Of a stretch of 26,005 nucleotides of DNA, positions 1-7,498 are shown in pieces. How positions within the stretch are numbered: the stretch's first letter is position 1; each line of letters begins with the position of its first letter. Below the pieces are notes generated by a model. It did no database searches and was not told the DNA's origin. It saw only the letters and a list, made by a program, of their open reading frames with translations. A program made the position numbers and the translations under genes. Source of the DNA: Acidobacteriota bacterium (GTDB taxonomy: Bacteria > Acidobacteriota > Polarisedimenticolia > J045); the NCBI GenBank assembly GCA_024276295.1, contig JAJRXN010000185.1, forward strand, positions 1 through 26,005. Reading direction: 5' to 3'.

Positions 1-306
1 CGCCAGTTCGGCGGCATCCGGCACGAGCGAGCGCTCGGTCTCGCCGTAGAGGCTGACGACGGGCAGGCCGGTGACCGGGTCGGTCGTCTCGCGGACGACC
101 TGCATGTCCTGCGCGCCGCCGGTCACGCCGTGTTCGGGGGCCAACAGACGGACGACCTTCGCTCCGGCAAGCTCGCGCACCAGGTCGACGGCATGGCGCA
201 GCTCGCGATCGACCGAGGCCGGATGAACCAGCATCCCGACACGCCGGCCCCGGACGAGCTTCGCCTTCTCGCCGGCCAGCCGCTCGATTCCCGGCACCAC
301 CCTCAC
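1..306 (-). CDS. DUF1343/NamZ-like exo-beta-N-acetylmuramidase, N-terminal part only
   Basis: The first 102 codons are visible; the gene runs off the left edge of the window. The visible part matches the start of the DUF1343 (YbbC/NamZ) family: a GIERL start, a KLVRGRRVGMLVHP strand, an APEHG motif near residue 60, then QDMQV, TDPVTGLPV and SLYGE. Characterised family members release N-acetylmuramic acid from peptidoglycan fragments. I start it at GTG 304-306, whose GTGA overlaps the stop of the upstream YjbQ-like gene, so translation is probably coupled. From this start no signal peptide is visible, although many relatives are exported, so the protein may be cytoplasmic or the true start may differ. 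It is the last visible gene of a four-gene minus-strand run. Family assignment is firm; substrate is by analogy. Confidence 0.85.
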   Translation of the reverse strand, partial: MRVVPGIERLAGEKAKLVRGRRVGMLVHPASVDRELRHAVDLVRELAGAKVVRLLAPEHGVTGGAQDMQVVRETTDPVTGLPVVSLYGETERSLVPDAAELA

Positions 307-743
307 CGGCCCACTCCGACGACCTGGACCGGCAGCCGGCGATGGCGCGGCCGGTTGTCCAGTTCGACGAACACGATCTGTTGCCAGGTGCCGCGCACCG
401 GCGTCGCTTCCCGCACCGGCAGCGTGACCGACGGGCCGACCAGCGCCGCCCGCACGTGGGAGTGGCCATTGCCGTCGCCCCAGCGTTCGTCGTGGTGATA
501 CCGCGCATCGCGCGGGACGAGCCGCTCGAGAGCGGCGGCCAGATCGTGCTCGAGGCCCGGCTCGTGCTCGATCGTGGTCACTGCGCCGGTGGAACCGGAC
601 ACCGAGACGACGACGATTCCCTCGACGACGCCCGACGCACGCACCACGTCCTCGACGCGGGCGGTCAGGTCATGGATCTCCACGCCACCGCCGGTCTGCA
701 GCTCGATCTCGGCTCCGTGGACCCGCGGCAGGCTGGCGGTCAC
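303..743 (-). CDS. YjbQ family (UPF0047) protein
   Basis: This encodes a 146-residue protein, the usual length for the compact YjbQ/UPF0047 family. Visible family hallmarks are the GIVVVSVSGSTGAV strand, a histidine-rich stretch (RYHHDERWGDGNGHSH), the VGPSVTLPV segment and the GTWQQIVFVELD segment near the C terminus. Some family members have weak thiamine-phosphate synthase activity, but the true physiological role is unsettled, so I would not assign a reaction. The GTG start at 741-743 is chosen because a GAGGGAG ribosome site precedes it and because family similarity begins just after it. It starts 13 bases after the CvpA-like stop and overlaps the NamZ-like start by 4 bases. The protein has no signal peptide and is presumably cytoplasmic. 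Confidence 0.88.
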   Translation of the reverse strand: MTASLPRVHGAEIELQTGGGVEIHDLTARVEDVVRASGVVEGIVVVSVSGSTGAVTTIEHEPGLEHDLAAALERLVPRDARYHHDERWGDGNGHSHVRAALVGPSVTLPVREATPVRGTWQQIVFVELDNRPRHRRLPVQVVGVGR

Positions 744-756
744 GGTCGGGACTCCC

Positions 757-1314
757 TCACGCCGCGCCCGGCAGGTCCGTTCCGGGGCGCCGCACCGGCT
801 CCCCCTCGCCGTCGAGCGCCCGCCGGCGACGCTCGTACTCCGCGGCCATCCGCGGCGGCAGGATCGCCGCGGCGAGGTCGGCGACACCCATCACGACCGG
901 CACGAGCCGCGAATCGCGGATCAGCGGCGCCCCGGCCGGCAGGAACGTCGTCAGCCCGACCAGCATCCCCGACACCGCGAGCAGAGCGCCGACGGCCCCG
1001 ACGCCCGCTCCCGCGAGGCGGTCGAGCCACGAGACCTGGGCGGCGCGAACGAGCCGCCGCACGACGAACGCCAGCAGCGCCGTGGCGACCAGGCCGACCA
1101 CGAGCACGATGACGAAGGCCGCCAGCCGGGCGAACCTCGCGTCGGCGAAGACTCCTCCGAACCACTCGGGCCCGCGTTCGGCAAGGCGCAGCGCGCTGGC
1201 CAGGCTCACGGCGAGGCCCGACAGGCCGATCGCGATGCGGACGAACCCGCGGACCAGACCGTAGATCACGGCGGCGGAGAACAGCGCGGCAATCACGATG
1301 TCGAGCACGTTCAT
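757..1314 (-). CDS. CvpA family membrane protein
   Basis: This encodes a 185-residue integral membrane protein. It opens with the typical CvpA pattern (MNVLDIVIAAL, then YGLVRGFVR) and has about four hydrophobic helices, near residues 3-20, 25-42, 62-88 and 103-125. A charged cytoplasmic-type tail follows (AAEYERRRRALDGEGE). CvpA proteins are linked to colicin V production in Escherichia coli and more widely to envelope stress tolerance; their molecular activity is unknown. The ATG at 1312-1314 matches the family's N terminus; a longer reading frame upstream is not supported because it runs into the phosphatase gene in another frame. It lies 41 bases after the phosphatase stop and 13 bases before the YjbQ-like start, so it is likely co-transcribed with both. 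Confidence 0.85.
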   Translation of the reverse strand: MNVLDIVIAALFSAAVIYGLVRGFVRIAIGLSGLAVSLASALRLAERGPEWFGGVFADARFARLAAFVIVLVVGLVATALLAFVVRRLVRAAQVSWLDRLAGAGVGAVGALLAVSGMLVGLTTFLPAGAPLIRDSRLVPVVMGVADLAAAILPPRMAAEYERRRRALDGEGEPVRRPGTDLPGAA

Positions 1315-1355
1315 GGCGCCGCGAGGATACCCCACGGTCGTCGGGAACGAAAAGC

Positions 1356-2306
1356 TCAGGCGCGACGGACGACGACGAACGTCACGTCGTCCTTCTGCGG
1401 CCCGTGCCGCTCGAGTTCCTCGGCGATCCCGCAGGCGATGTCGCGCGCGCTCTGGTCCTGGTGCCGCCTGAGACAGGGCTCGAGGCCCGAGCGCAGGAAC
1501 TCGCCCCCCGCATGCTCGGCCAGTCCGTCGGTGTAGAGGATCATCACGTCGCGTTCGCCCATCAGCCGGATCTCGTTGACGCGATAGCCGCGCCCCGGAA
1601 CGCGGTAGACCTCCTCGCGCGGCTCGTCGACCTCCTGCTCCGGCGGAAGCATCCCCAGCGGCGTGTAGACCGTCGCGCACTCGCGGCTGATGTGGACCAG
1701 TCGCTCGTAGCGACGCGAGTAGACCACCGGGAGCGGGTGCCCGGCGGAGACGAAGCGGAACGCTCCGTCGGCCGTCACCTCGCCGTAGAGCATCGTCACG
1801 AACTTGCGGATCCCCGTCGACTCGTAGAACCGCTGCTTGAGATGCTGGAACAGCCGGGTCGTGATCTCGCCGTTGATGTCGAGTTCGTAGTAGACGCCGA
1901 GCAGGAACGCCTGGTGCAGCATCGCCGCGACGAGCGCATCGGTGATGCGATGCCCGGCGACGTCGGCGAGCAGGATCCCCGAACGCTGGTGGAGCGACTC
2001 GAGACGCGCGGCGACGTCGGCCCGTCCCGAGCGCCGGGCGTTGTCGATGCGGGCCGGGAGATCGAAGCGCTTCTTGAAGTCGAGGTACACCAGGTGATCG
2101 CCCCCGATCAGGGCGTCCATCAGCGGCCGCGAGATGCCGTGGATCTCGAGCCCGGGGACATCGGGAAGCTCGCCCGTCGACGGCTTGAGCAGCCGGGCGA
2201 TCTCGCGGAAGTTGGCCACCTCGTCGGCGAACCGTGCCGCCTCCGACGACGGCACCGTGTCGTCGGGCGTCCTCCCGCTTCCGTTCCTGCGTGCGGTCCC
2301 GTTCAC
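1356..2306 (-). CDS. PP2C/SpoIIE-type serine phosphatase (RsbU-like)
   Basis: This encodes a 316-residue stand-alone PP2C phosphatase of the SpoIIE/RsbU type. The metal-binding aspartate motifs are all visible in order: GGDHLVYLDF (68-77), LADVAGH (113-119), SAGHP (187-191), YTDGLAE (258-264) and DDVTF (306-310). The fold should therefore be active. In known systems such enzymes dephosphorylate an anti-anti-sigma factor of the STAS family in a partner-switching cascade. No GAF, PAS, HAMP or receiver domain precedes the catalytic part, and no STAS protein or anti-sigma kinase is encoded nearby, so the signal and the target are unknown. The start is GTG at 2304-2306. The gene begins the possible PP2C-CvpA-YjbQ-NamZ operon, downstream of the hairpin at 2365-2412. 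Confidence 0.88.
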   Translation of the reverse strand: MNGTARRNGSGRTPDDTVPSSEAARFADEVANFREIARLLKPSTGELPDVPGLEIHGISRPLMDALIGGDHLVYLDFKKRFDLPARIDNARRSGRADVAARLESLHQRSGILLADVAGHRITDALVAAMLHQAFLLGVYYELDINGEITTRLFQHLKQRFYESTGIRKFVTMLYGEVTADGAFRFVSAGHPLPVVYSRRYERLVHISRECATVYTPLGMLPPEQEVDEPREEVYRVPGRGYRVNEIRLMGERDVMILYTDGLAEHAGGEFLRSGLEPCLRRHQDQSARDIACGIAEELERHGPQKDDVTFVVVRRA

Positions 2307-2364
2307 GATCCGATCATCCCCCGTTGCCGCGGCAGTTCATCAGACCCGCGGGCCCACCGCAATG

Positions 2365-2412
2365 CCGCACCCAAAGGAAGGGGCGGCCGATCGGCCGCCC
2401 CCTTTGGTGCGG
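2365..2412 (-). terminator. Long GC-rich hairpin, likely transcription end of the ExbB/ExbD operon
   Basis: A perfect 22-bp palindrome lies at 2380-2401. It is extended outward by a further matching arm (CCGCACC and AAAG at 2365-2376 against CTTTG and GTGCGG at 2402-2412), with a small bulge. It sits 28 bases after the stop of the last gene of the 2441-7951 operon and about 60 bases before the phosphatase start, both on the minus strand. No run of T follows the stem on the minus strand, so it is not a textbook intrinsic terminator. It could act with Rho, protect the 3' end of the mRNA, or bind a protein. Confidence 0.6.
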
Positions 2413-2440
2413 GTGCCCCTTCCCTTCCCGTTTTCCGGGG

Positions 2441-3535
2441 TCACATGCGCAGAGTGTAGACGCTGCCCGGAGGCGTCGTGATGAACAGGAAGATCGGCTG
2501 CCCCTCGCGGACGTAGTCGAGCTTCTCCGGCTCCGTGCGCAGGCTGACTTCCCGGGCCGGCTTCACGGTGATCTTGTCAGGCAGCCTGCGCGAGCAGCCG
2601 GCCGGCGCCTCGACCGTGAAGGTCCCGTACGGAAGATCCTGCAGGCTGGCGAGCGGCACGCCGTTCTGCAGCAGATGCGGCCGGCAGGCGTCGGTCGTCG
2701 CGAGCTGGAACGAGAACGTCTCGGGCCGGACGATCACCGGGTCGGGCACCTGGCCGGCCTCGAACCGCAGGGCGAGCTTCGGCACCGCCCCGATCTGCGA
2801 GGACAGCAGGTACTTTCCCGGCGGAAGCACGACCCGCACTTCGGTCTCGCCCCGAACCACGCGCTCGGCGAACCGCTCGCGGGCCAGTTCCCACGCGGCG
2901 ATGTAGAACGGATCCACCCGACCGCCGGTGCGTTCGAGCACGAGCGAGCGGCGCGCATCGGGACCGAGATCGTCGACGGCGAACCGGGTGACGACCCCGG
3001 TGCTCCAGAACGTGCGCAGGTCCTCGACGACCTCGGGCATGCGGGCCATCTCGTAGACGATCTCGCGCACTTCCGGCAGGGTCCCCCGGCGCGCCCGTCG
3101 CTCGATCTCGACGTCCCACTGGGCGGGGTGCCGGCCGAGCAGTTCGGTCACCTTCTCGAACTCGACGATCGACGACTCGAGGTCGACGCCCCGTGCATGC
3201 AGCAGCGCCGCCTGCAGGTGCGCCTTGGCGACCCACTCGCGGATTCGCTCGAGTTCGACGGGATCGTCGATGAACAACTGGTCGGTGGCCAGCCGGTTGT
3301 CGAGTTCCTCGACGTACCGGCTGACATCGTACAGCGCGGACTGCACCAGCTTGCTCGAGACCTCATCGCGGTCGAACAGCACCTGGTACGCGGTGATCGC
3401 GCGGTAGATGTCCTGCACGCGCTCGACTTCGCTGCGTGGCTGCGGCCCGGCCAGGCTCGGCGCCAGCAGCGCCCCGGCAACCAGCAGCACGAGCGGTGCG
3501 GACGCCAGACTGCGGGAGATCGCTCGGTACGACAT
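2441..3535 (-). CDS. Secreted protein of unknown function, last gene of the ExbB/ExbD operon
   Basis: I do not recognise a family. The 364-residue protein begins with a clear signal peptide (charged start, hydrophobic core at about 12-28, cleavage likely after LAPSLAG), so it should be periplasmic or outer-membrane associated. Residues 35-230 look largely helical and charged. The C-terminal third is strand-rich and contains LPPGKYLL (238-245) and LPYGTFTV (301-308), which resemble loops in PEGA-like or carboxypeptidase-regulatory-like beta-sandwiches. Only two cysteines remain in the mature part (284 and 314), a possible disulfide within this half. The ATG is preceded by GGGGAG overlapping the stop of the upstream TPR-like gene, 4 bases away, so the two are almost certainly co-translated. 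Its job is probably tied to the ExbB/ExbD/TonB-like proteins. Confidence 0.75.
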   Translation of the reverse strand: MSYRAISRSLASAPLVLLVAGALLAPSLAGPQPRSEVERVQDIYRAITAYQVLFDRDEVSSKLVQSALYDVSRYVEELDNRLATDQLFIDDPVELERIREWVAKAHLQAALLHARGVDLESSIVEFEKVTELLGRHPAQWDVEIERRARRGTLPEVREIVYEMARMPEVVEDLRTFWSTGVVTRFAVDDLGPDARRSLVLERTGGRVDPFYIAAWELARERFAERVVRGETEVRVVLPPGKYLLSSQIGAVPKLALRFEAGQVPDPVIVRPETFSFQLATTDACRPHLLQNGVPLASLQDLPYGTFTVEAPAGCSRRLPDKITVKPAREVSLRTEPEKLDYVREGQPIFLFITTPPGSVYTLRM

Positions 3536-3539
3536 CGGA

Positions 3540-4844
3540 TCAGCTCCCCTGCTCGCGGCTGCCCGCGAGTTCGATTTCCTCGGCCTTCTTCGGCAGACCG
3601 AACTGGCGCAGGATGTTCACGTAGTTCTGCCGGAACGGCTGGAGTTCGTCATCGGAAAAGCGCGCGCGCGCCTTCTGGTAGGCCCGCTCCGCATTGACCA
3701 GCGCGTTGATCTTGTCGCCGAAGTTGGCCTGGGCGCGGCTGAGGTCGAAGTAGGCGACCTCGTCCCCCTCCCACTCGAACGAGACCGCCTCCTCCGCGAT
3801 GTCGAGGGCCTCCCGGAAGCGTCCCGAAAGGAAGTGCGCGTAGGACAGCACATGCAGGCTCGTGCCGTACTGCACGCGGATCTCCGTGTTGTCCGGATCG
3901 AGGCGGAACGCCTTGCGGGCGTACTCGACCGCCTCGAGCTTGAACTCGTGCGCGTCCTGGCGGCTCGCAAAGTCGGACATCTGCCGGAAGACCTCGGCCC
4001 GTTCCCGCTGACCGCGGGTCACGGCCGCGGCTTCGGTGAACGTGTCGAGCACCTCGCGCGGCGGGGCCTCGCCGGCGTTCATCATGTCGAGGCCGATCTG
4101 CCACAGCACGCCGGCCCGGGTGTTGCCGTCATCGAAGCCGACGACCTCGTAGAGCTGGGCGAAGCGGTCGGCGAAGCGGCTGCCGAAGCCCATGCGGCAT
4201 GCCTCGCGCACGCGCACGAGGTACAGCTCGGGGACCTCGGAATGCCGCGCCATCTCGAACGCGCGGTTGGCGTACAGCAGCAGGTACTTGGCGAAAGCGG
4301 TGTACTCCTCCGAGTCCCGCGGCTGGTCCTCGATCTGCTCGTGGCGTGCCATCAGCGCCCGCAGCATGTGCCAGTTGGCGCGGTTCTCCAGCTCGAGGTT
4401 CTGGAAGTGCTCCCGCTTGAGCTTCTCGTAGTACGCCGTTCCCAGCACGTTGTGCTTGTAGAACGGATCGTCCTGCAGGATCTGCAGGCTGCGCTCCATC
4501 GCGCCGACGACGTCGCGATCGAAGTCGTAACGGAAGCTCTCCGGAGCCTGCTTCCAGATCTCGAAGCGCGCGTGTCCGCCGATGAATGCGACCAGCGCGT
4601 AGTCGGCGCCGGCTGCGGGCAGCCCCGCCGACTCCAGCGCCTGCTCGAACTCGCCGGCGCTGGCCGCGGCGGCATTCCAGTCGCGTGCATTGTAGGCCGT
4701 GATCGCCGCGTTCTTGATCGACTCCAGCCGCTCCATCAGCGCGGCGTCGGCCCGCGCCGGACCGGCGAGCAGCGCCAGCGCGGCCAGGCAGGCTGCGGCG
4801 ACACCGCACATCGAACCGGGAATTCCTCTCGTGCTCGACCTCAC
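3540..4844 (-). CDS. Secreted TPR-like repeat protein of the ExbB/ExbD operon
   Basis: This encodes a 434-residue protein with a signal peptide (hydrophobic core around residues 13-26, cleavage likely after GPARA). The rest is a run of helix pairs of TPR type: examples are an AYNARDWNAAAASAGEFEQAL unit near residue 51 and, in the C-terminal half, helices ending ALDIAEEAV and ALVNAERAYQKA. TPR proteins are scaffolds, and TPR partners (TtpC) are known from some TonB systems. I choose GTG at 4842-4844 because AGAGGTGG precedes it at good spacing and it overlaps the TonB-like stop as GTGA. An internal ATG at 4809-4811 would give a shorter signal peptide and is the alternative. It is likely a periplasmic scaffold for the motor complex encoded upstream. 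Confidence 0.8.
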   Translation of the reverse strand: MRSSTRGIPGSMCGVAAACLAALALLAGPARADAALMERLESIKNAAITAYNARDWNAAAASAGEFEQALESAGLPAAGADYALVAFIGGHARFEIWKQAPESFRYDFDRDVVGAMERSLQILQDDPFYKHNVLGTAYYEKLKREHFQNLELENRANWHMLRALMARHEQIEDQPRDSEEYTAFAKYLLLYANRAFEMARHSEVPELYLVRVREACRMGFGSRFADRFAQLYEVVGFDDGNTRAGVLWQIGLDMMNAGEAPPREVLDTFTEAAAVTRGQRERAEVFRQMSDFASRQDAHEFKLEAVEYARKAFRLDPDNTEIRVQYGTSLHVLSYAHFLSGRFREALDIAEEAVSFEWEGDEVAYFDLSRAQANFGDKINALVNAERAYQKARARFSDDELQPFRQNYVNILRQFGLPKKAEEIELAGSREQGS

Positions 4845-6208
4845 GATCCACCTCTCGTCAGCAGCGCGAGGGCGCGACGCGCGCTCTCGCCTTCCTCGAC
4901 CTTGGACGTCACCTGGCGTGCCCCCTGGGCGCGCGCGACGAAGAGCATCGCCAGCCCGTTCTCCCCCGGAACGAGCACGTGCACGACCCCGTCGCGATAG
5001 CGGATGATCAGGCGGTCACCATCTCTCTTCACCTCGACGACCTCTTCGCTCGGCACGCCGCCGAACCTGGAACTGCGGCGCGCCTTGCGCAGCAGGTCGC
5101 TGATCTGCGGCAGCAGCACGTTCCAGCGGGCGGCCTCCGTCGACCGCTGTCCGAGCTGCTGCACGGACACCAACGGCAGCCCGTACCGCCGCGCCAACGC
5201 GGCACGCACCTGCTCGAGTCGCGCCGGTCCGGACCGGCCCCGGGCGCGGCCGGTCGGCCCGATCGGCGCATCGGCCGGCGCAGCGCCGTACTTGAGCCCG
5301 GTCGTCCCTCCCGAGGTGACGGCCAGGGCCGGCGCCTCCGCCCCGCGCGTGCTCTTCCGCGGCGTCGGAACCGCGACATCCCCGGCGTCGCCGGGGTCGG
5401 CGTCCCAGGTCACCCGCGTACCCGCATAGGCACCCGACACCGCCAGCGGCGCCGCCCGGTCGGGCCGAGCCGTGTTGCCACGCGGGACCTCGACGTCGGG
5501 AGCGCTCTCCGCCGGCCGCAGCGCGACGCCGGTCCGCGCCTGGCGCGAGACCGGCAGCGGCGACGGCGTGCGGCTCGGCCGCGCGGCGGGCCGGGAGGTG
5601 ACCACCTCGACGTCGGGCGCATCGGCCTCGTGGTAGCTGCGCGCCGTCATCTGCGCGACCTCGATCCGCTCGCGACGCTCGTCCCGCGGCACGGCCCGGG
5701 GGACCGGCATGTTCGCGTCCGGCAACTCCTGCGCCAGTTGCGGGGTCTGCGCGGCATCAACCTGCACCTTCACGTCCCGGCGACGCTCGCGCCGTTCGGC
5801 CGGCACGTCCAGCTCCGGCGCCTGCTGCTCGAAGCGCGGGGTGGTGATGCTCTCGGCGCGCAGCTCGACCCGACGCACGTCCCGCCGGTCCCGGGGGATC
5901 TCGATCTCCGGCACCTCCGCCCGCAGTTCGAGCTTCGGCTCGGGGAGCGGCTCGGGTTCCGGTTCCGGCTCCGGCCGGCGTTCCGGCCGCGGCTTCGGGG
6001 GCGGCGGCAGCGGCGGAGGAGGCGGAAGCGTCTCGGGCGGCAGGCGCACGATCTCGATCGGCCGCGGCTCCGGCTGGCGCGGCGGATCCCGGTCCGGCGC
6101 GATACGGATCCAGCTCGGCGGGACGAGCAGCACGCTCGTCACGACCGCCAGCGCGAGGCTCAGGTACCGCTGCAGCCTCTCGCGGGATGCCTGCTGGCGT
6201 GAGTTCAT
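4841..6208 (-). CDS. TonB-like proline-rich periplasmic protein with degenerate repeats
   Basis: This encodes a 455-residue protein with a short cytoplasmic start, one membrane helix (about residues 14-30), then a proline/glutamate-rich segment (about 42-92) with PPPPPLPPPP and alternating PEPEPE. This is the architecture of TonB. Residues about 98-300 hold roughly six imperfect repeats of 31-39 residues, each opening with a motif like APDVEVP (PEIEIP, PELDVP, PDANMP, PDVEVV, PDVEVP, GDVAVP). The C-terminal part (about 325-455) is folded-looking, with a helical stretch and a beta hairpin (RLIIRYRDGVVHVLVPG). It does not show the usual TonB C-terminal signature (a YP-type motif), so it may be a TonB analogue rather than a true TonB. 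It overlaps the ExbD-like stop as ATGA and the next gene as GTGA. Confidence 0.78.
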   Translation of the reverse strand: MNSRQQASRERLQRYLSLALAVVTSVLLVPPSWIRIAPDRDPPRQPEPRPIEIVRLPPETLPPPPPLPPPPKPRPERRPEPEPEPEPLPEPKLELRAEVPEIEIPRDRRDVRRVELRAESITTPRFEQQAPELDVPAERRERRRDVKVQVDAAQTPQLAQELPDANMPVPRAVPRDERRERIEVAQMTARSYHEADAPDVEVVTSRPAARPSRTPSPLPVSRQARTGVALRPAESAPDVEVPRGNTARPDRAAPLAVSGAYAGTRVTWDADPGDAGDVAVPTPRKSTRGAEAPALAVTSGGTTGLKYGAAPADAPIGPTGRARGRSGPARLEQVRAALARRYGLPLVSVQQLGQRSTEAARWNVLLPQISDLLRKARRSSRFGGVPSEEVVEVKRDGDRLIIRYRDGVVHVLVPGENGLAMLFVARAQGARQVTSKVEEGESARRALALLTRGGS

Positions 6209-6687
6209 GGTCCCTCGGCCCGCGCTTCCTCGAAGATCACCTGGGGCGTGATGCCGCGGTCGAGGCACGCCATGATCGCGTTGAGCGCGGCTCCGGCGTA
6301 GGACTCGCGGTCGGTCGTGACGAAGACGTCGATCCGCTGCACCGCCTTGTCCAGCGGCATGCCCGGATGGCGCTGGTCGACCCAGTTCTCGATCGCCTGG
6401 CCGATGGCGCGATACGCCTCGACCGAACTCGGATCGCCGACCGCGATCTCCTCGTGGTCGAGGGCGATGCGCGAGTCGCGGTAGATCGTGATGTCGAGCC
6501 GCTCGCGTTCCTGGGGCCGGGTCATCACCGCCTGCTCGGCGTCCCGCGGCGGCAGGGCGAGTTTCTCGCGCACGACGCGGTCGAACGATGAGGCCACCAG
6601 GAAGAAGATGATCAGCAGGAAGACGACGTCGACGGCTCCTTCGAAGCCGTCTTCGAGGTCGAACGAATGGGTTGCTCCGCGACGCAT
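6205..6687 (-). CDS. ExbD/TolR family protein
   Basis: This encodes 160 residues, typical for ExbD/TolR. A short cytoplasmic N terminus leads into one membrane helix (GAVDVVFLLIIFFLVASSF, about residues 17-35) carrying the conserved membrane aspartate (Asp20), which in the family takes part in proton use. A periplasmic domain follows (LDITIYRDSRIALDHEEIAV; later RIDVFVTTDRESYAGAALN) that matches the ExbD domain. Together with the ExbB-like protein encoded 14 bases upstream, it should form an ion-driven stator in the inner membrane. A GGGGGGAC stretch precedes the ATG. The stop overlaps the TonB-like start (ATGA), so stoichiometry is probably set by coupled translation. Confidence 0.9.
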   Translation of the reverse strand: MRRGATHSFDLEDGFEGAVDVVFLLIIFFLVASSFDRVVREKLALPPRDAEQAVMTRPQERERLDITIYRDSRIALDHEEIAVGDPSSVEAYRAIGQAIENWVDQRHPGMPLDKAVQRIDVFVTTDRESYAGAALNAIMACLDRGITPQVIFEEARAEGP

Positions 6688-6701
6688 GGTGTCCCCCCCG
6701 C

Positions 6702-7448
6702 TCAGCGCTCGAACAGGCGCTGATAGGCACCGATCAGCTCGTCTTCGCGCCGACCGATGGAGTGGATCACCATCGTCTTGAGCATCATCGCCAGCGTCTT
6801 GACGACCAGACCGATCACCGTCGTGATCAGGGCGATCTGGATCGACGTCGCCAGCGCCGCGGGCGTCACCGTGTCGCGCTGCGAGATCTCGTAGAACGCC
6901 GCGACCATGCCGACCGCGGTGCCGAGGACCCCGAGCGCCGGCGCCAGCACGGAGGCGAGCGAGAAGTACATCAGGTTGCGCTTGACGCGGTCGAACTCCT
7001 CGTCCTGGATCGCCTGCCAGACCTTGCCCGGCCGATCGGCCGCGAATCCGTTCTCGGACAGGAAGCGACGCAGGATGATCCCGAACAGCGTCTCGTCGTC
7101 ACCGAGCTGCTGTCGCGTCTCGGCGATCCGCTCGGCCGCCGGCCGGTCGGGCGCACGGAGAACCCGGGCCAGCCGCGACGCCTTCTCGCGGTCGTAGACC
7201 GTCTGGTCCTTGAGTTCGAACAGGTAGTAGTGCACGAACACGCCGGCGACCAGAGAGATGATCACGGCGAAGCCGAACATGATCAGGGCGTTGACCGGGA
7301 CGACGAACCTGGTGATGACCCGCGAGAGCAGTTCGACCAGGCTCTCGCCACGGAAGAACGACAGGCCGAGCAGGGCTGCGCCGCTGGCGGTCAGGGCGAC
7401 GAGGAACACGCCGCGGGCTGCGCCCGCCTGCTTTCTGCGCTGACTCAT
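6702..7448 (-). CDS. ExbB/TolQ/MotA family proton channel protein
   Basis: This encodes 248 residues. Hydrophobic helices lie at about 12-31, 50-77, 160-186 and 199-226. The last two carry the MotA/TolQ/ExbB signature (APALGVLGTAVGMVAAF, then ATSIQIALITTVIGLVV). The large loop between about 80 and 158 is cytoplasmic. An N-terminal extra helix before the canonical three is common in larger ExbB proteins. With the ExbD-like protein it would convert the ion gradient into mechanical work on the TonB-like protein. The ATG at 7446-7448 has AGGGAG upstream. It lies 50 bases after the stop of the small periplasmic protein gene and 13 before the ExbD-like start. Confidence 0.9.
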   Translation of the reverse strand: MSQRRKQAGAARGVFLVALTASGAALLGLSFFRGESLVELLSRVITRFVVPVNALIMFGFAVIISLVAGVFVHYYLFELKDQTVYDREKASRLARVLRAPDRPAAERIAETRQQLGDDETLFGIILRRFLSENGFAADRPGKVWQAIQDEEFDRVKRNLMYFSLASVLAPALGVLGTAVGMVAAFYEISQRDTVTPAALATSIQIALITTVIGLVVKTLAMMLKTMVIHSIGRREDELIGAYQRLFER

Positions 7449-7498
7449 GGTGTGACTCCCTGTTGTTGAATCGAAGGACTCTGCGCCGTCGACCCGGC

